Of a stretch of 6,472 bases of DNA, positions 6,414 through 6,472 are shown in pieces (the first letter of the stretch is position 1; each line of letters begins with the position of its first letter). The notes under the pieces were generated by a model, which was not told the origin of the DNA, did no database searches, and saw nothing but the letters and a program-made list of their open reading frames with translations. Source of the DNA: Gammaproteobacteria bacterium (GTDB lineage Bacteria > Pseudomonadota > Gammaproteobacteria > UBA6429 > Thiohalophilaceae); assembly GCA_011052165.1 (NCBI GenBank), contig DRJN01000108.1, forward strand, positions 1 to 6,472. The letters run 5' to 3'. A program made the position numbers and the translations under genes.

Positions 6414-6440
6414 CCCCGTCCGCTTGCGGCGGGGTTGTTT
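6414..6440 (+). terminator. GC-rich hairpin with T-rich tail, possible rho-independent terminator
   Basis: CCCCG (6414-6418) and CCGC (6420-6423) pair with GCGG (6426-6429) and CGGGG (6430-6434) around TT, leaving one bulged T at 6419. The nine-pair stem is followed on the + strand by TTGTTTATTT. The shape fits a terminator reading rightwards, yet no + strand gene is visible between the rfbB start and this point. In the - direction the tail is only ATTAATCT, so it is weaker as a terminator for a gene lying right of the window. It may instead be another palindromic repeat. Confidence 0.4.
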
Positions 6441-6472
6441 ATTTCTGCTTCCGGGTTTCTCTCAGTTTTTGA

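Larger units (their letters stand above)
6318..6472. other. Gene-free region upstream of rfbB
   Basis: These 155 bases hold the rfbB ribosome binding site, the three hairpins described separately and no open frame I believe. The rfbB promoter, if it is local, should lie here. I see no convincing -35/-10 pair on the - strand. TAATCT (reverse complement of 6407-6412) is the best -10-like hexamer, but it lacks a good -35 partner. Confidence 0.6.

Overview
The window holds the 3' end of a mannose-sensitive hemagglutinin (MSHA) type IV pilus operon on the + strand. A gene for dTDP-glucose 4,6-dehydratase lies convergently on the - strand. Gene order (mshO end, mshP, mshQ), MshO/MshP-type sequence hallmarks and the large DUF6701-type MshQ point to a proteobacterium of the gamma or beta class. 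The two dispersed repeats seen here (translating as FALSLSKG and GWVERSETH) are familiar from environmental proteobacterial genomes. I cannot name a genus.

Layout: 1-611 is the C-terminal part of MshO, a minor pilin-like protein whose start lies off the left edge. A perfect 17-bp inverted repeat sits inside it at 2-63. 601-1167 is mshP, a small pilin-like protein. Its 5' end is occupied by repeat DNA (about 616-783) carrying a degenerate 23-bp inverted repeat and an internal FALSLSKG-type repeat, so its true start codon is uncertain (601 or 733). 1164-5225 is mshQ, overlapping mshP by 4 bp (ATGA). It encodes a 1353-residue secreted protein with a signal peptide, an N-terminal beta-rich domain, two tandem LamG-like (concanavalin-type) domains and a long DUF6701-type C-terminal region. 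5226-5261 is a short convergent gap with a weak hairpin and T-run. 5262-6317 (-) is rfbB/rmlB. 6318-6472 has no gene and holds three hairpins, one of them the GWVERSETH repeat.

mshO, mshP and mshQ are packed with overlaps and are presumably co-transcribed and translationally coupled. MshO and MshP probably act as minor pilins of the MSHA pilus. MshQ is an exported protein that may serve as a surface or tip adhesin, but that role is inferred from its domains only. RfbB makes dTDP-4-keto-6-deoxyglucose for deoxysugar synthesis (rhamnose and related sugars of surface polysaccharide). It is not part of the pilus operon, and no other dTDP-rhamnose gene is visible.

I saw no convincing new multi-gene system. 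The most interesting items are the repeat DNA that supplies the N-terminal leader of MshP, the 17-bp inverted repeat in mshO, the tandem LamG architecture of MshQ, and the hairpin cluster upstream of rfbB.
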